DNA of 64,000 nt, taken from positions 1 through 64,000 of the forward strand of contig JAHECR010000010.1 in NCBI GenBank assembly GCA_024641655.1. Direction: 5' to 3'. Each line of letters begins with the position of its first letter. Within the stretch, counting starts at the first letter, position 1. This document shows positions 25,209 through 34,425 of this stretch, in pieces. The position numbers were made by a program, and so were the translations under genes. This DNA is from Acidimicrobiaceae bacterium. GTDB taxonomy: Bacteria > Actinomycetota > Acidimicrobiia > Acidimicrobiales > UBA8592. The notes under the pieces were generated by a model. It was given only the letters and a program-made list of their open reading frames with translations. It was not told the origin of the DNA and ran no database searches.

Positions 25209-25750
25209 GACTGGAGGCGGCGGTCGCGAATGCCAATCAGCCTGATCGACAGGACATACACGCTGAGTCCGACGGAAGCCGCGATCGCGAGTTGGGCCGG
25301 CTTGCTGCGGGCATCGGAGCCCAGCTGATAGGTGTGCACCAGCATTGCGGCGACTCCGGCCACCGACGTGAGGTGAAGCGCGCGCCAGAGCGGGCGGCTG
25401 AAACGTCGCTTGGGCCAACTCGTGAAGACGGCGATGGCGAAGGTGTAGGTCGCGATCACGCCGAAGGCCAGAGCCAGAGCGTCGCTGCGGGCAGTGCCGG
25501 GAACGACCGCATCGACGATCCGTACCCCCGACGAGGTGTTGGCCAGCGTTGCGACGATGTGGATCGCGGTGAAGGCGAGCGCGGCCCCGCCGAGCCAGTT
25601 GTGAAGGTCGAGCCACCAGGCCGGGCGGAGGCGCTGACCGGTCTCACGCGCCGAGAACAGGGTGCCCCACACCACCGCAGCAACCGCCAGCACGCCGGCG
25701 ACGATGCCGGTCGATCGGCTGAGGTACCACATCAGATCCTGCATGTTCAT
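25205..25750 (-). CDS. Ferric-reductase-like b-type haem membrane protein
   Basis: The 181-residue protein has about five transmembrane helices with histidines placed as haem ligands (LHNWLGG, AIHIVA, ALHLTS, LVHTYQL). This matches the ferric reductase-like transmembrane domain (FRE/MsrQ-like). It probably passes electrons across the membrane to the exported FMN-binding protein. It starts at the ATG at 25750 and is co-translated with apbE. Confidence 0.85.
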   Translation of the reverse strand: MNMQDLMWYLSRSTGIVAGVLAVAAVVWGTLFSARETGQRLRPAWWLDLHNWLGGAALAFTAIHIVATLANTSSGVRIVDAVVPGTARSDALALAFGVIATYTFAIAVFTSWPKRRFSRPLWRALHLTSVAGVAAMLVHTYQLGSDARSKPAQLAIAASVGLSVYVLSIRLIGIRDRRLQS

Positions 25751-25934
25751 CGCTCTCCGGCGGTGGTCGACTGTGGTGAGCCGCCCCGGGCTCGTGCACC
25801 CTTAGATTCGCAGCGATGGCAAGAGCGCGCGCAACGTTCCGGGTAAGGGTGTGGCCAAGATGGCCCGCCGACGGCGAGGCGCTCATCGGCGCTGCGGCAC
25901 CGGCGGCCGAACCGACCGGGGTCTGGTGGGCGGC

Positions 25935-26903
25935 TCAGCCGGCGAGCTTGGCCGGAGCGGGGAGGAACCAGGTCGATGCCATGCGGTCGTGGACATCGGC
26001 GATGCCCAGCTGGAGCTCGTCGACGAAGTCGTGCAGCTCGCCTTCCACCAACGCCGTGATGTTCACATCGGAGAGGTCCTTTTGCACCTTCGCACACGCC
26101 GACATCGCCTGATCGTGCCCGGGGATTTCGAGCAGCCACCGTGATGCCTCGAGCAGGCAGCACTCGACGGTTCGGGGACATTTCGTGTCGTGGAGGAGAA
26201 ACGCCACGGTCGCCTCGGCCGACGTCGGCACACCGCTGCGGCGGAACGCCTGCAGCGCGCTGACCGAGCGCAGCGCCGCGAACCAGCAGAGGTCGAGGTA
26301 GGGCTCGAGGGGCCCTTGGACGCGCCGGGTGAGGATCTCGCGCTGGACATCGAGGACCCGGGTGGTGAGGTCGGCTCGCTCCAATTGCCGTCCGACGGTG
26401 AAGAAGCAGTAGGCGTCGTCGTGGGTCATCGTGTCGAACAGGATCGACGACAGCGTCTGGCACCCGCGGATGACTGTCGTGAGCCAGGTGGTGCGGCCGC
26501 GTCGATCGACCGCGGACTCGGCGGTCGCCTCGATGTCGTGGTACAGCTCGGTGAGCACCTCGACCGCTTCGACGGGCATGACCGACCGGGTGACCCGCAG
26601 GTTGTGGTAGGCCGCCGCGATCGACGCCCGGATCGAGCTCGGGTTGTCGCGATCGGCAACGAGCAGGCGAACCACGGCCTCCTCGTCGTAACCAAGCGCG
26701 GCCGGCATTGCATCCTCGTCGATCCCGAGCACGGCCAACAGCGGCCGCCAACCGACCGAGGCCTCCCTGGGGAGATCGACGACGAGGTCGGCGTGGGTCT
26801 TGATGAGTCGGGCAGTGCCTTCGGCGCGCTCGAGGTAGCGGCCGGCCCAGTACGCGCTCTCGGCGACCCGGGACAGCAGGAGGGGAGACGGACTCTGGTA
26901 CAT
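25935..26903 (-). CDS. Alpha-E domain protein (COG2307)
   Basis: The 322-residue, almost all-helical protein begins with the alpha-E hallmark LLSRVAESAYWAGRYLERAE (residues about 7-26) and keeps the FFTVGRQLERADLTTRVLD segment. Its biochemical role is unknown; it is nearly always encoded with a circularly permuted ATP-grasp and a transglutaminase. The ATG at 26903 follows a GAGGAG site and lies 10 bp after the ATP-grasp stop, so the two form an operon. It is the stand-alone counterpart of the fused domain in 31855-34425. Confidence 0.88.
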   Translation of the reverse strand: MYQSPSPLLLSRVAESAYWAGRYLERAEGTARLIKTHADLVVDLPREASVGWRPLLAVLGIDEDAMPAALGYDEEAVVRLLVADRDNPSSIRASIAAAYHNLRVTRSVMPVEAVEVLTELYHDIEATAESAVDRRGRTTWLTTVIRGCQTLSSILFDTMTHDDAYCFFTVGRQLERADLTTRVLDVQREILTRRVQGPLEPYLDLCWFAALRSVSALQAFRRSGVPTSAEATVAFLLHDTKCPRTVECCLLEASRWLLEIPGHDQAMSACAKVQKDLSDVNITALVEGELHDFVDELQLGIADVHDRMASTWFLPAPAKLAG

Positions 26904-26913
26904 GGTGCTCCTC

Positions 26914-28401
26914 TCAGGCGCGTCTGGTCTGCGCCTGGACGACGGGGGCCGCGAGCGGCGGAGTGACGAGCGAGTCGACGATCCACGTGTCCTTGCTGCC
27001 ACCGCCCTGCGAGCTGTTGACGATCAGCGATCCCTCACGGAGTGCGACCCTGGTGAGGCCGCCCACGCTGACGTAGGGGTCGGCTCCCGACAAGATGAAC
27101 GGGCGCAGGTCGATGTGCCGTGGGGCGATCGTCTCGCCGCAGATGGTTGGCGCGGTCGACAGCTGCAGGATCGGCTGGGCGATCCAGTTGCGCGGGTCGG
27201 CCTCGATCTCCGCCCGCACTGCCGCCAGTTCTGCCTCCGTGGCCTTCGAGCCGATCAGGACACCCTTGCCCCCCGCCTCGTTCGCAGGCTTGCAGACCAG
27301 CGAGTCGAGGTTGGCGAGCACGTGGGCTCGGTGCTCGGGATCGAGACAGCGCCAGGTCGGGACGTTCGCAATGGCCGGCTTCTCGCCGAGGTAGTACTCG
27401 ATGATCTCCGGGACGTAGGAATACACGACCTTGTCGTCGGCGACGCCGGCCCCGGGAGCGTTCGCGATGGCGACGTTGCCTGCCCGCCATGCCTGGATGA
27501 GTCCGGCAACGCCGAGCACCGAGCTCGGTTCGAAGATGTCGGGATCGAGCCAGAGATCGTCGACGCGTCGATAGATCACGTCGACCCGGACGAGGCCGCT
27601 GACCGTGCGCATGTAGACGACGTCGTCGTCGACCACCAGATCGGAACCCTCGACGAGATGCGCGCCGATCCGCGTCGAAAGGAGCACGTGCTCGTAGTAC
27701 GCGGAGTTGTGGATGCCCGGGGTGAGAACGCAAACGATCGGCTCGACGTCATCGCGCGGTGACAACGATCGCAGCATCGCTCCGAGGCGCTCGATGTAGC
27801 CGTCCACGGGCAACACGTCGAGGTCGCGGAACAGGTCGGAGAACACCCGCTTGGAAACCTGGCGGTTCTCGAGCATGTACGACACCCCCGACGGGATTCG
27901 GAGATTGTCCTCGAGCACGAACATCTGACCGGTGCCGTCGCGCACGAGATCGCTGCCACTGATGTGGGCCCAGACGCCGTCCGGGGGCGAGACGCCACGA
28001 CACGCGGCCCGGTAGTTCGCCGAGTTCTCGAGAAGCTCACCCGGAAACACGCCGTCGGCGATGATCTCGCGGGCGTGGTAGAGGTCGTCGATGAACAGGT
28101 TGAGCGCCCGCAGCCGCTGGATCAGGCCGCGAGTGATGGCCGACCACTCCTCGCGCGCAATGATCCGAGGGATGACGTCGACCGGCCAGGCGCGGTCGAT
28201 GTTGCCGTCCTCGGTGTAGAGGGTGAAGGTCACGCCCATCGAGCGAATTGCGGCCTCAGCAGCTTCCTGGCGGCGGAACAGCTCGGTCCCGAGCGCCTCG
28301 AGTCGCGCGTGGACTTCGACGCAGCCGCGACGCGGATGCCCGTGCGCGTCGAGCATCTCGTCGAACGTCTTGGTTGCGTCATACCCGGGCGGCCAGGTCA
28401 T
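26914..28401 (-). CDS. Circularly permuted type 2 ATP-grasp protein (COG2308)
   Basis: This 495-residue protein belongs to the circularly permuted ATP-grasp family, predicted to form peptide or amide bonds with ATP. It retains a glycine-rich nucleotide loop KPANEAGGKGVLIG (near residue 375) and the following acidic segment. The N-terminus (ATKTFDEMLDAHGHPR) is typical of the family. It is transcribed leftwards with the alpha-E gene and is divergent from the DUF2126-transglutaminase gene 154 bp away. The substrate is unknown. Confidence 0.88.
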   Translation of the reverse strand: MTWPPGYDATKTFDEMLDAHGHPRRGCVEVHARLEALGTELFRRQEAAEAAIRSMGVTFTLYTEDGNIDRAWPVDVIPRIIAREEWSAITRGLIQRLRALNLFIDDLYHAREIIADGVFPGELLENSANYRAACRGVSPPDGVWAHISGSDLVRDGTGQMFVLEDNLRIPSGVSYMLENRQVSKRVFSDLFRDLDVLPVDGYIERLGAMLRSLSPRDDVEPIVCVLTPGIHNSAYYEHVLLSTRIGAHLVEGSDLVVDDDVVYMRTVSGLVRVDVIYRRVDDLWLDPDIFEPSSVLGVAGLIQAWRAGNVAIANAPGAGVADDKVVYSYVPEIIEYYLGEKPAIANVPTWRCLDPEHRAHVLANLDSLVCKPANEAGGKGVLIGSKATEAELAAVRAEIEADPRNWIAQPILQLSTAPTICGETIAPRHIDLRPFILSGADPYVSVGGLTRVALREGSLIVNSSQGGGSKDTWIVDSLVTPPLAAPVVQAQTRRA

Positions 28402-28555
28402 TCCTCGTTTCTATTCCTCCTCCCCGCGAATAATCATTCGGGAACGTTACGGGTCCGTGAACACTCTCTTCCGTCGACGTGGTGGGCTTCTGGCCGCTTG
28501 ACCGGCCTCCTACGATCTGACTACCTCGTATCGTGCGGGGTGAGGATCGGAATCC
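28402..28555. promoter_or_regulatory. Divergent promoter region of the ATP-grasp/transglutaminase cluster
   Basis: This 154-bp gap separates the two oppositely transcribed halves of the cluster, so it should carry both promoters. It is more AT-rich than its surroundings around 28420-28445. No box can be assigned with confidence. Confidence 0.5.
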
Positions 28556-31500
28556 ATGGGCATCCACGTCGGCATCGAGCACCGCACGAGTTACCGGTTC
28601 GATCGACCGGTGACGATTCATCCCCACGTGCTGCGCCTTCGGCCGGCGCCACATTGCCGGACGCCCATTCTCGCATACAGCCTCAGCGTCACTCCAGGAA
28701 ACCATTTCGTCAACTGGCAGCAGGACCCCTTCGGCAACCATCTCGCCCGGTTGGTGTTCCCGGAGCCGGCGACCCACCTCGACATCACCGTGGATCTCGT
28801 TGCCGATCTCACGGTCGTCAACCCCTTCGATTTCTTCGTCGAGGAGTACGCCGAGCGCTATCCGTTCCGCTACGAGACCCAGCTCGAGGCCGACCTGGAG
28901 CCGTACCTCCGGGTCGCCACCGAAGGCGGCCCCCTACTCGACGCCTGGATGGCCGAGGTGCGACGCCCGATCGAACCGATGCCCATCGTCGACTTCCTCG
29001 TCGGCCTCAATCAGCGGCTTCTCGCCGACGTCGCCTATGCGACCCGCATGGAACCGGGGGTCCAGGAACCCGAGGACACGCTGCGCCTGGCCATCGGGTC
29101 CTGCCGCGACACGGGCTGGCTCCTCGTCGAGATCCTCCGTCGGCTCGGGCTCGCGGCGCGGTTCGTCTCGGGGTATCTGGTCCAGCTCACCGCCGACCAG
29201 CCGGCCCTCGACGGACCCGATGGACCGGCGGCCGACTTCACCGATCTCCATGCCTGGGCCGAGGTCTACATTCCCGGCGCGGGGTGGATCGGGCTCGATC
29301 CCACCTCGGGCCTCTTCGCCGGCGAGGGACACATCCCGCTGGCCTGCACGCCCCATCCGGTGTCGGCGGCTGCGGTCACGGGTTCGACGAGCCCCGCCGA
29401 GGTCGCACTCGAGTTCGCGAACGTCGTGCACCGGGTGCGGGAGGACCCTCGGGTCACGCTCCCGTACACCCCCGAGCAGTGGGCCCGCATCGATCGTGTC
29501 GGTGCGGCCGTGGACGAGCGACTCGAGAGCGGCGACGTGCGTCTCACGATGGGCGGTGAGCCCACCTTCGTCTCCATCGACGAGATGGACGAGCCCGAAT
29601 GGAACACCGCCGCCGACGGCACCCACAAGCGGGCCCTCGCCCATGACCTGACCCACCGCCTGCACGACCGCTTCGCCCCCGGGGGCCTGCTGCAGTTCGG
29701 GCAGGGCAAGTGGTACCCCGGTGAAGCGCTGCCACGGTGGCAGATCGGCATCAACTGGCGCAATGACGGCCTGCCACTGTGGCGCCGCCCCGATCTGCTC
29801 GTCGATCCGGAGGCCGAGCCCGTGGCCGAGCCGGCCTCCGAGGACGCCCGGCGTTTCGCCGAGGCACTCGCGGCGCGCCTGCAGGTCGACACCGAGCTGG
29901 TCCTTGCCGCGTATGAGGATCCCGTCGACGCCGTGTGGCGCGAGGCGCGCATGCCCGAGGGCTCGCCGCCGGCGCTCGACGCGGGAAGCGACGACGTGGA
30001 CACGCTCGGCCACGCCGATGCCCGGCGACGCCTGCTGGCCCGACTCGAGGGCGATTCCGGAGCGCCGGTGGGTTGGGTCCTCCCCCTCCACCCCGCCCCG
30101 GCGGGCGATGGGTGGCAGACCACACGCTGGCACCTTCGCCGGGATGCGTTGTTCCTGATCCCCGGTGACTCGCCGATCGGGCTCCGTCTTCCACTCGATG
30201 CCCTGAGCTGGTCACCGTTGCCCACCTCCATCGCCCGCTCGACGTTCGAGCCCCGCGACGCGCTCCCCGCACCCGGCACCCTGCCCGCAGCTGCACGCGT
30301 CGTGGAGCGCCACGAGACACCGCCGACGGCCCTTGCCGTCGAGGTGCGCAAGGGCCACCTCCGGGTCTTCCTCCCCCCGCTCGAACATGCCGAGCACGCG
30401 ATCGAGCTCGTCGGCCTGGTCGAGGCCGTCGCTGCCGAGCTCGAACAGCCCGTCGTCGTCGAGGGGTACCCGCTGCCGCGCGACCCGCGCCTGTCGGTGC
30501 TGATGGTGACGCCTGACCCCGGCGTCATCGAGGTCAACATCCAGCCGACGCGCTCGTGGTCCGAGCTTCGCGAGGTCATCGCCACCTTGTATGCCGAGGC
30601 TCGGCTCGCGCGCCTGGGCACCGAGAAGTTCGCGCTCGACGGCACCCACACGGGCACCGGCGGGGGCAACCACGTGACGCTCGGGGGCGCGAGCGCTGCC
30701 GACAGCCCGCTCCTGCGCCGGCCCGATCTGCTCCAGAGCATGGTGACGTTCTGGCAGCACCATCCCTCGCTGTCCTACCTCTTCTCGGGGCTGTTCATCG
30801 GGCCCACGAGCCAGGCGCCTCGCGTCGACGAAGGTCGGGTCGATACGGTCTACGAGCTCGAGATCGCCTTCGCAGAGCTGGAGCGTCACGGCTCCGAGGT
30901 GTCGCCCTGGACCGTCGACCGTCTGCTGCGCCACCTGCTCGTCGACCTCACCGGGAACACCCACCGGTCCGAGTTCTGCATCGACAAGCTCTTCAGTCCC
31001 GACTCCGAGCGTGGCCGACTCGGCCTGCTCGAACTGCGCGCCTTCGAGATGCCCCCGCATCCGCAGATGGCGCTGGTGCAGTCGCTCCTCGTGCGGGCGC
31101 TCGTCGCTCGATTCTGGGAGGAGCCCTATCGGGGGCGTCTCGTGCGATGGGGCAGCGACCTCTACGACCGGTACCTGCTGCCGTGGTACGTGAGAGCCGA
31201 CATCCACGAGGTGGTCGACGACCTCGTCCGTCACGACATCGACTTCGATCCGGCATGGCTCGAGCCGTTCCTTGCGTTCCGGTTCCCCCTGGTCGGCGAG
31301 GTCGAGCTCGACGACCTGCGTCTCGAACTGCGGCGTGCCATCGAGCCGTGGCACGTGCTCGGTGAGGAGGTGGCGCAAGGCGCGACGGCACGTTACGTGG
31401 ACTCGTCGGTCGAGCGCCTCCAGGTGCTCGTCGAGGGCTTCAACGAAGCGCGCCACATCGTGACCTGCAACGGCATCCCGGTGCCGCTCCAACCCACTAG

Positions 31501-31858
31501 CACGCCGGGGACCGGTGTCGCAGGTGTGCGGTTCAAGGCGTGGGCCCCGTGGTCGGCTCTGCATCCGACCATCGCGGTCCACGGCCCGCTCGTGTTCGAC
31601 CTCATCGACCGGTGGAGTGGGCGGTCACTCGGAGGATGCACGTACCGCGTGTCGCACCCCGGGGGCCGAGCCTACGACACGTTCCCGGTCAACGCGCCAG
31701 AGGCCGAGGCTCGACGGGCGGCGCGGTTCTTCGCCCATGGCCACACTCCCGGGAGGGTCGATGTCGCGGCGCTCGATGAGCTGGCGTCGTCCACGCCGCG
31801 CGAGTACCGGCGTACGCTCGATCTCCGACGGCACCCCTCCCGGACGGAACCTGCGTGA
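28556..31858 (+). CDS. Transglutaminase-like protease fused to DUF2126
   Basis: The 1100-residue protein has a bacterial transglutaminase N-terminal region (residues about 1-90), a transglutaminase-like core with the triad Cys183 (GSCRDTGW), His232 (LHAWAEV) and Asp248 (LDPTSG), and a long DUF2126 domain (about 290-1100) with phrases such as MGGEPTFVSIDEMD and GTHTGTGGGNH. A glutamine-synthetase-like or amidoligase-related fold has been suggested for DUF2126. The protein is predicted to be cytoplasmic. The GTG of the fused ATP-grasp gene overlaps its stop. Confidence 0.9.
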   Translation: MGIHVGIEHRTSYRFDRPVTIHPHVLRLRPAPHCRTPILAYSLSVTPGNHFVNWQQDPFGNHLARLVFPEPATHLDITVDLVADLTVVNPFDFFVEEYAERYPFRYETQLEADLEPYLRVATEGGPLLDAWMAEVRRPIEPMPIVDFLVGLNQRLLADVAYATRMEPGVQEPEDTLRLAIGSCRDTGWLLVEILRRLGLAARFVSGYLVQLTADQPALDGPDGPAADFTDLHAWAEVYIPGAGWIGLDPTSGLFAGEGHIPLACTPHPVSAAAVTGSTSPAEVALEFANVVHRVREDPRVTLPYTPEQWARIDRVGAAVDERLESGDVRLTMGGEPTFVSIDEMDEPEWNTAADGTHKRALAHDLTHRLHDRFAPGGLLQFGQGKWYPGEALPRWQIGINWRNDGLPLWRRPDLLVDPEAEPVAEPASEDARRFAEALAARLQVDTELVLAAYEDPVDAVWREARMPEGSPPALDAGSDDVDTLGHADARRRLLARLEGDSGAPVGWVLPLHPAPAGDGWQTTRWHLRRDALFLIPGDSPIGLRLPLDALSWSPLPTSIARSTFEPRDALPAPGTLPAAARVVERHETPPTALAVEVRKGHLRVFLPPLEHAEHAIELVGLVEAVAAELEQPVVVEGYPLPRDPRLSVLMVTPDPGVIEVNIQPTRSWSELREVIATLYAEARLARLGTEKFALDGTHTGTGGGNHVTLGGASAADSPLLRRPDLLQSMVTFWQHHPSLSYLFSGLFIGPTSQAPRVDEGRVDTVYELEIAFAELERHGSEVSPWTVDRLLRHLLVDLTGNTHRSEFCIDKLFSPDSERGRLGLLELRAFEMPPHPQMALVQSLLVRALVARFWEEPYRGRLVRWGSDLYDRYLLPWYVRADIHEVVDDLVRHDIDFDPAWLEPFLAFRFPLVGEVELDDLRLELRRAIEPWHVLGEEVAQGATARYVDSSVERLQVLVEGFNEARHIVTCNGIPVPLQPTSTPGTGVAGVRFKAWAPWSALHPTIAVHGPLVFDLIDRWSGRSLGGCTYRVSHPGGRAYDTFPVNAPEAEARRAARFFAHGHTPGRVDVAALDELASSTPREYRRTLDLRRHPSRTEPA

Positions 31859-34425
31859 CCTTGAGCGACACAACCGGCGACCTCCTGTCGGCCTACGTGG
31901 CCCGTGACTCCGGTGGCGTCGACGAGCTCGTCGACCACTTCGGCAGGGTCCGGCCCCACTGGGTGGAGCTGGCGCACGCCTACGACCGGCTCGGCGCCTA
32001 CGAGTTGCGACGGCGCAACGACGAGATCCGCCTGCTGCTGGAGCAGGACGGGGTCACCTACAACGTCTCGACCGGTGACCGCCGACGGCACCGACCATGG
32101 ACCCTCGACGCCGTCCCGCTCGTGGTTCCCAGCGAGGAGTGGCGGGCGCTGGAGCGCGGGGTGGTGCAGCGTGCCGAGCTGTCCGATCTCATCCTGCGGG
32201 ATGTCTACGGCGAGCGTCGGTTGCTGCGGAGCGGGCTGATCCCGCCGGCGATGATCTTCGCCGACCGGGGTTTCACGCGCGCCTGCGACGGCATCGTGCT
32301 GCCCGGAAGCCGCCAACTCGTGGTGGGGGCCCTCGACCTGGCACGGTCCGCCGATCGCGGCTGGGTGGCGCTCAGCCAGCGAACGCAGGCACCGTCGGGC
32401 GCCGCGTACGCGCTGGAGAACCGGCGGGTGCTGTCGCGGGTGTTCCCGGCGATCTTCCAACAGGCCGGGGTCCAGCGCCTCGCTCCGTTCGTGCGGGCCC
32501 TCCGCAGTGCGCTCCGTTCTGCGGCACCGTCGGGGGTCGACGACCCGTCGATCGTCATCTTGTCACCAGGCCCGATGTCGGAAACGGCCTTCGAGCATGC
32601 TTCCATCGCCGCCCAATTGGGCTATCCCCTCGTGCAGGGCACCGACCTCGAGGTCCGTGAGGGTCGGGTCTGGCTGCGCGCCGTCGACCGGCTCGTTCCT
32701 GTCGACCTGATCTTGCGGCGCGTCGACGACTGGTTCAGTGACCCGCTCGAGTTGCGGCCCGACTCCACACTCGGCGTCCCCGGCCTGGTCGATGCCTGCC
32801 GGGCGGGAACCGTCAGCGTCGTGAACACGCTCGGATCCGGTGTGCTCGAAAACGCCGCGCTGCCGAGCATCATGCTTCGGCTCTCGCAGGAGCTCCTCGG
32901 CGAGGACCTGATCATCCCGTCGGCGCAGACCTGGTGGTGCGGTGATCCCGCAGGCCGGTCGCATGTCCTGTCCCATCTCGGCGAGATCATCGTCCGGCCA
33001 CTGTCCCGGATGAGCATGGACCACTCCCGCGACACTCGGCTGTCGAGTTCGGCAGAGCTGGCCACCTTGCGTAGCCGGATCGAGGCCCGACCAGAACTGT
33101 GGGTCGGGCAGGAACGCATCGCCGTCGCCACGGCGCCGATGCTCGGAGCGACCGGTATCGAGGCGCGCCCGACGGTGCTGCGCACCTTCGCGGTTGCGAC
33201 GTCAGACGGGTACCTCGCCATGGCCGGGGGCCTCGCCCGGACCGCCGGCGAGCATCCCACCGCCCCGATCACCAACCGCGCCGGAGCCCTGTCCAAGGAC
33301 GTGTGGATCGTCGGGGCCGAGCCCGAACGTGACGCGGACTTCTGGCTCACGCCGCCAGAGCTGGTCACCGGGATCGCCGGCGGGGCGCCCTCGGCGCGTG
33401 CCGCGGAGAACCTGTTCTGGTTGGGCCGGTACGCCGAACGCGCCGAATCCACCGTGCGTCTGCTGCGCACGGTCTACGGGCGCCTCGACGAATTCCGCAA
33501 TTCGCCGACCGGCCCGGGGCAGGCCTCGCTCAGTGCGCTGCTCGAGTCGCTCACCCGCATCACTGGCACCTACCCGGGGTTCGTGGGCGACGACGCCGCA
33601 TCGCTGCACGACCGACCACTCGATGAGCTGCTGGGCCTGGTCGTCGACGAGGACCGACCGGGCACGGTCGCGCACGCGATCGGGTCGATGTTCGATGCGA
33701 TAGACGTGCTGCGCGATCAGCTGTCGGTCGACACGTGGCTCGTCGTCGGCTCGCTCCAACGCGAGCTCGATCGTCTCGACGCAGCCCATGGCAACAGCGA
33801 GGAAGCCGTCACCAATGTGCTCACCGAACTCTTGCAGGGTCTGCTTGCGTTGGCGGGGTTGGCGAACGAGTCGATGGTCCGCGACCAGGCCTGGTGCTTC
33901 ATGGAGGCGGGTCGGCGCATCGAGCGTGCCATTCATGTCGTCGGCCTCGTCTCGGGGCCGCTCGCTGTCGAGCGCGGGGCGGCCGCAGAGAGCCTGCTGC
34001 TCGAGTCGGTGCTCATGGCCGGCGAGAGCATCATCACGTACCGGCGCCGGTACCGGTCACGAGCGCGCGTGTCGACCGTGCTCGACCTGTTGGTCTTGGA
34101 CCCCGGCAACCCCAGATCGTTGCGGTTCCAGGTCGACGCGCTGCAAGCGAGCCTCGCGGCTCTCCAGGTCGATCGGCCCCACCAGAACGTCTCCTCGGCG
34201 ACAGCAGTCGTGGCCGAGCTGGCCGACCTGGTTCACCACTTGGATTCGGCCGAGCTCGCGAGCGCTGACCCGAAGGGCAGGCGAGTCGCTCTCGATCACT
34301 TCGCGTCGACCGCGTCCGATCGCCTGCGCGGCGCGTCCGACGCCCTGCGTGACGAGTTCTTCACCCGGTTGCTGCCCCAGCACAGCATCGTGACGCCGGT
34401 CCAGCCGCCGAGGCCGCACTGGTGA
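31855..34425 (+). CDS. Fused circularly permuted ATP-grasp / alpha-E protein
   Basis: The 856-residue protein joins a COG2308-type ATP-grasp (about residues 1-500) to an alpha-E domain (about 510-830, marked by AENLFWLGRYAERAESTVRL). Where the stand-alone paralogue has KPANEAGGKG, this one reads RPLSRMSMDH, so the glycine-rich loop and lysine are lost. ATP binding may be altered or absent. It overlaps the upstream and downstream transglutaminase genes by 4 bp each, so the three proteins should be made together. Confidence 0.88.
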   Translation: MTLSDTTGDLLSAYVARDSGGVDELVDHFGRVRPHWVELAHAYDRLGAYELRRRNDEIRLLLEQDGVTYNVSTGDRRRHRPWTLDAVPLVVPSEEWRALERGVVQRAELSDLILRDVYGERRLLRSGLIPPAMIFADRGFTRACDGIVLPGSRQLVVGALDLARSADRGWVALSQRTQAPSGAAYALENRRVLSRVFPAIFQQAGVQRLAPFVRALRSALRSAAPSGVDDPSIVILSPGPMSETAFEHASIAAQLGYPLVQGTDLEVREGRVWLRAVDRLVPVDLILRRVDDWFSDPLELRPDSTLGVPGLVDACRAGTVSVVNTLGSGVLENAALPSIMLRLSQELLGEDLIIPSAQTWWCGDPAGRSHVLSHLGEIIVRPLSRMSMDHSRDTRLSSSAELATLRSRIEARPELWVGQERIAVATAPMLGATGIEARPTVLRTFAVATSDGYLAMAGGLARTAGEHPTAPITNRAGALSKDVWIVGAEPERDADFWLTPPELVTGIAGGAPSARAAENLFWLGRYAERAESTVRLLRTVYGRLDEFRNSPTGPGQASLSALLESLTRITGTYPGFVGDDAASLHDRPLDELLGLVVDEDRPGTVAHAIGSMFDAIDVLRDQLSVDTWLVVGSLQRELDRLDAAHGNSEEAVTNVLTELLQGLLALAGLANESMVRDQAWCFMEAGRRIERAIHVVGLVSGPLAVERGAAAESLLLESVLMAGESIITYRRRYRSRARVSTVLDLLVLDPGNPRSLRFQVDALQASLAALQVDRPHQNVSSATAVVAELADLVHHLDSAELASADPKGRRVALDHFASTASDRLRGASDALRDEFFTRLLPQHSIVTPVQPPRPHW

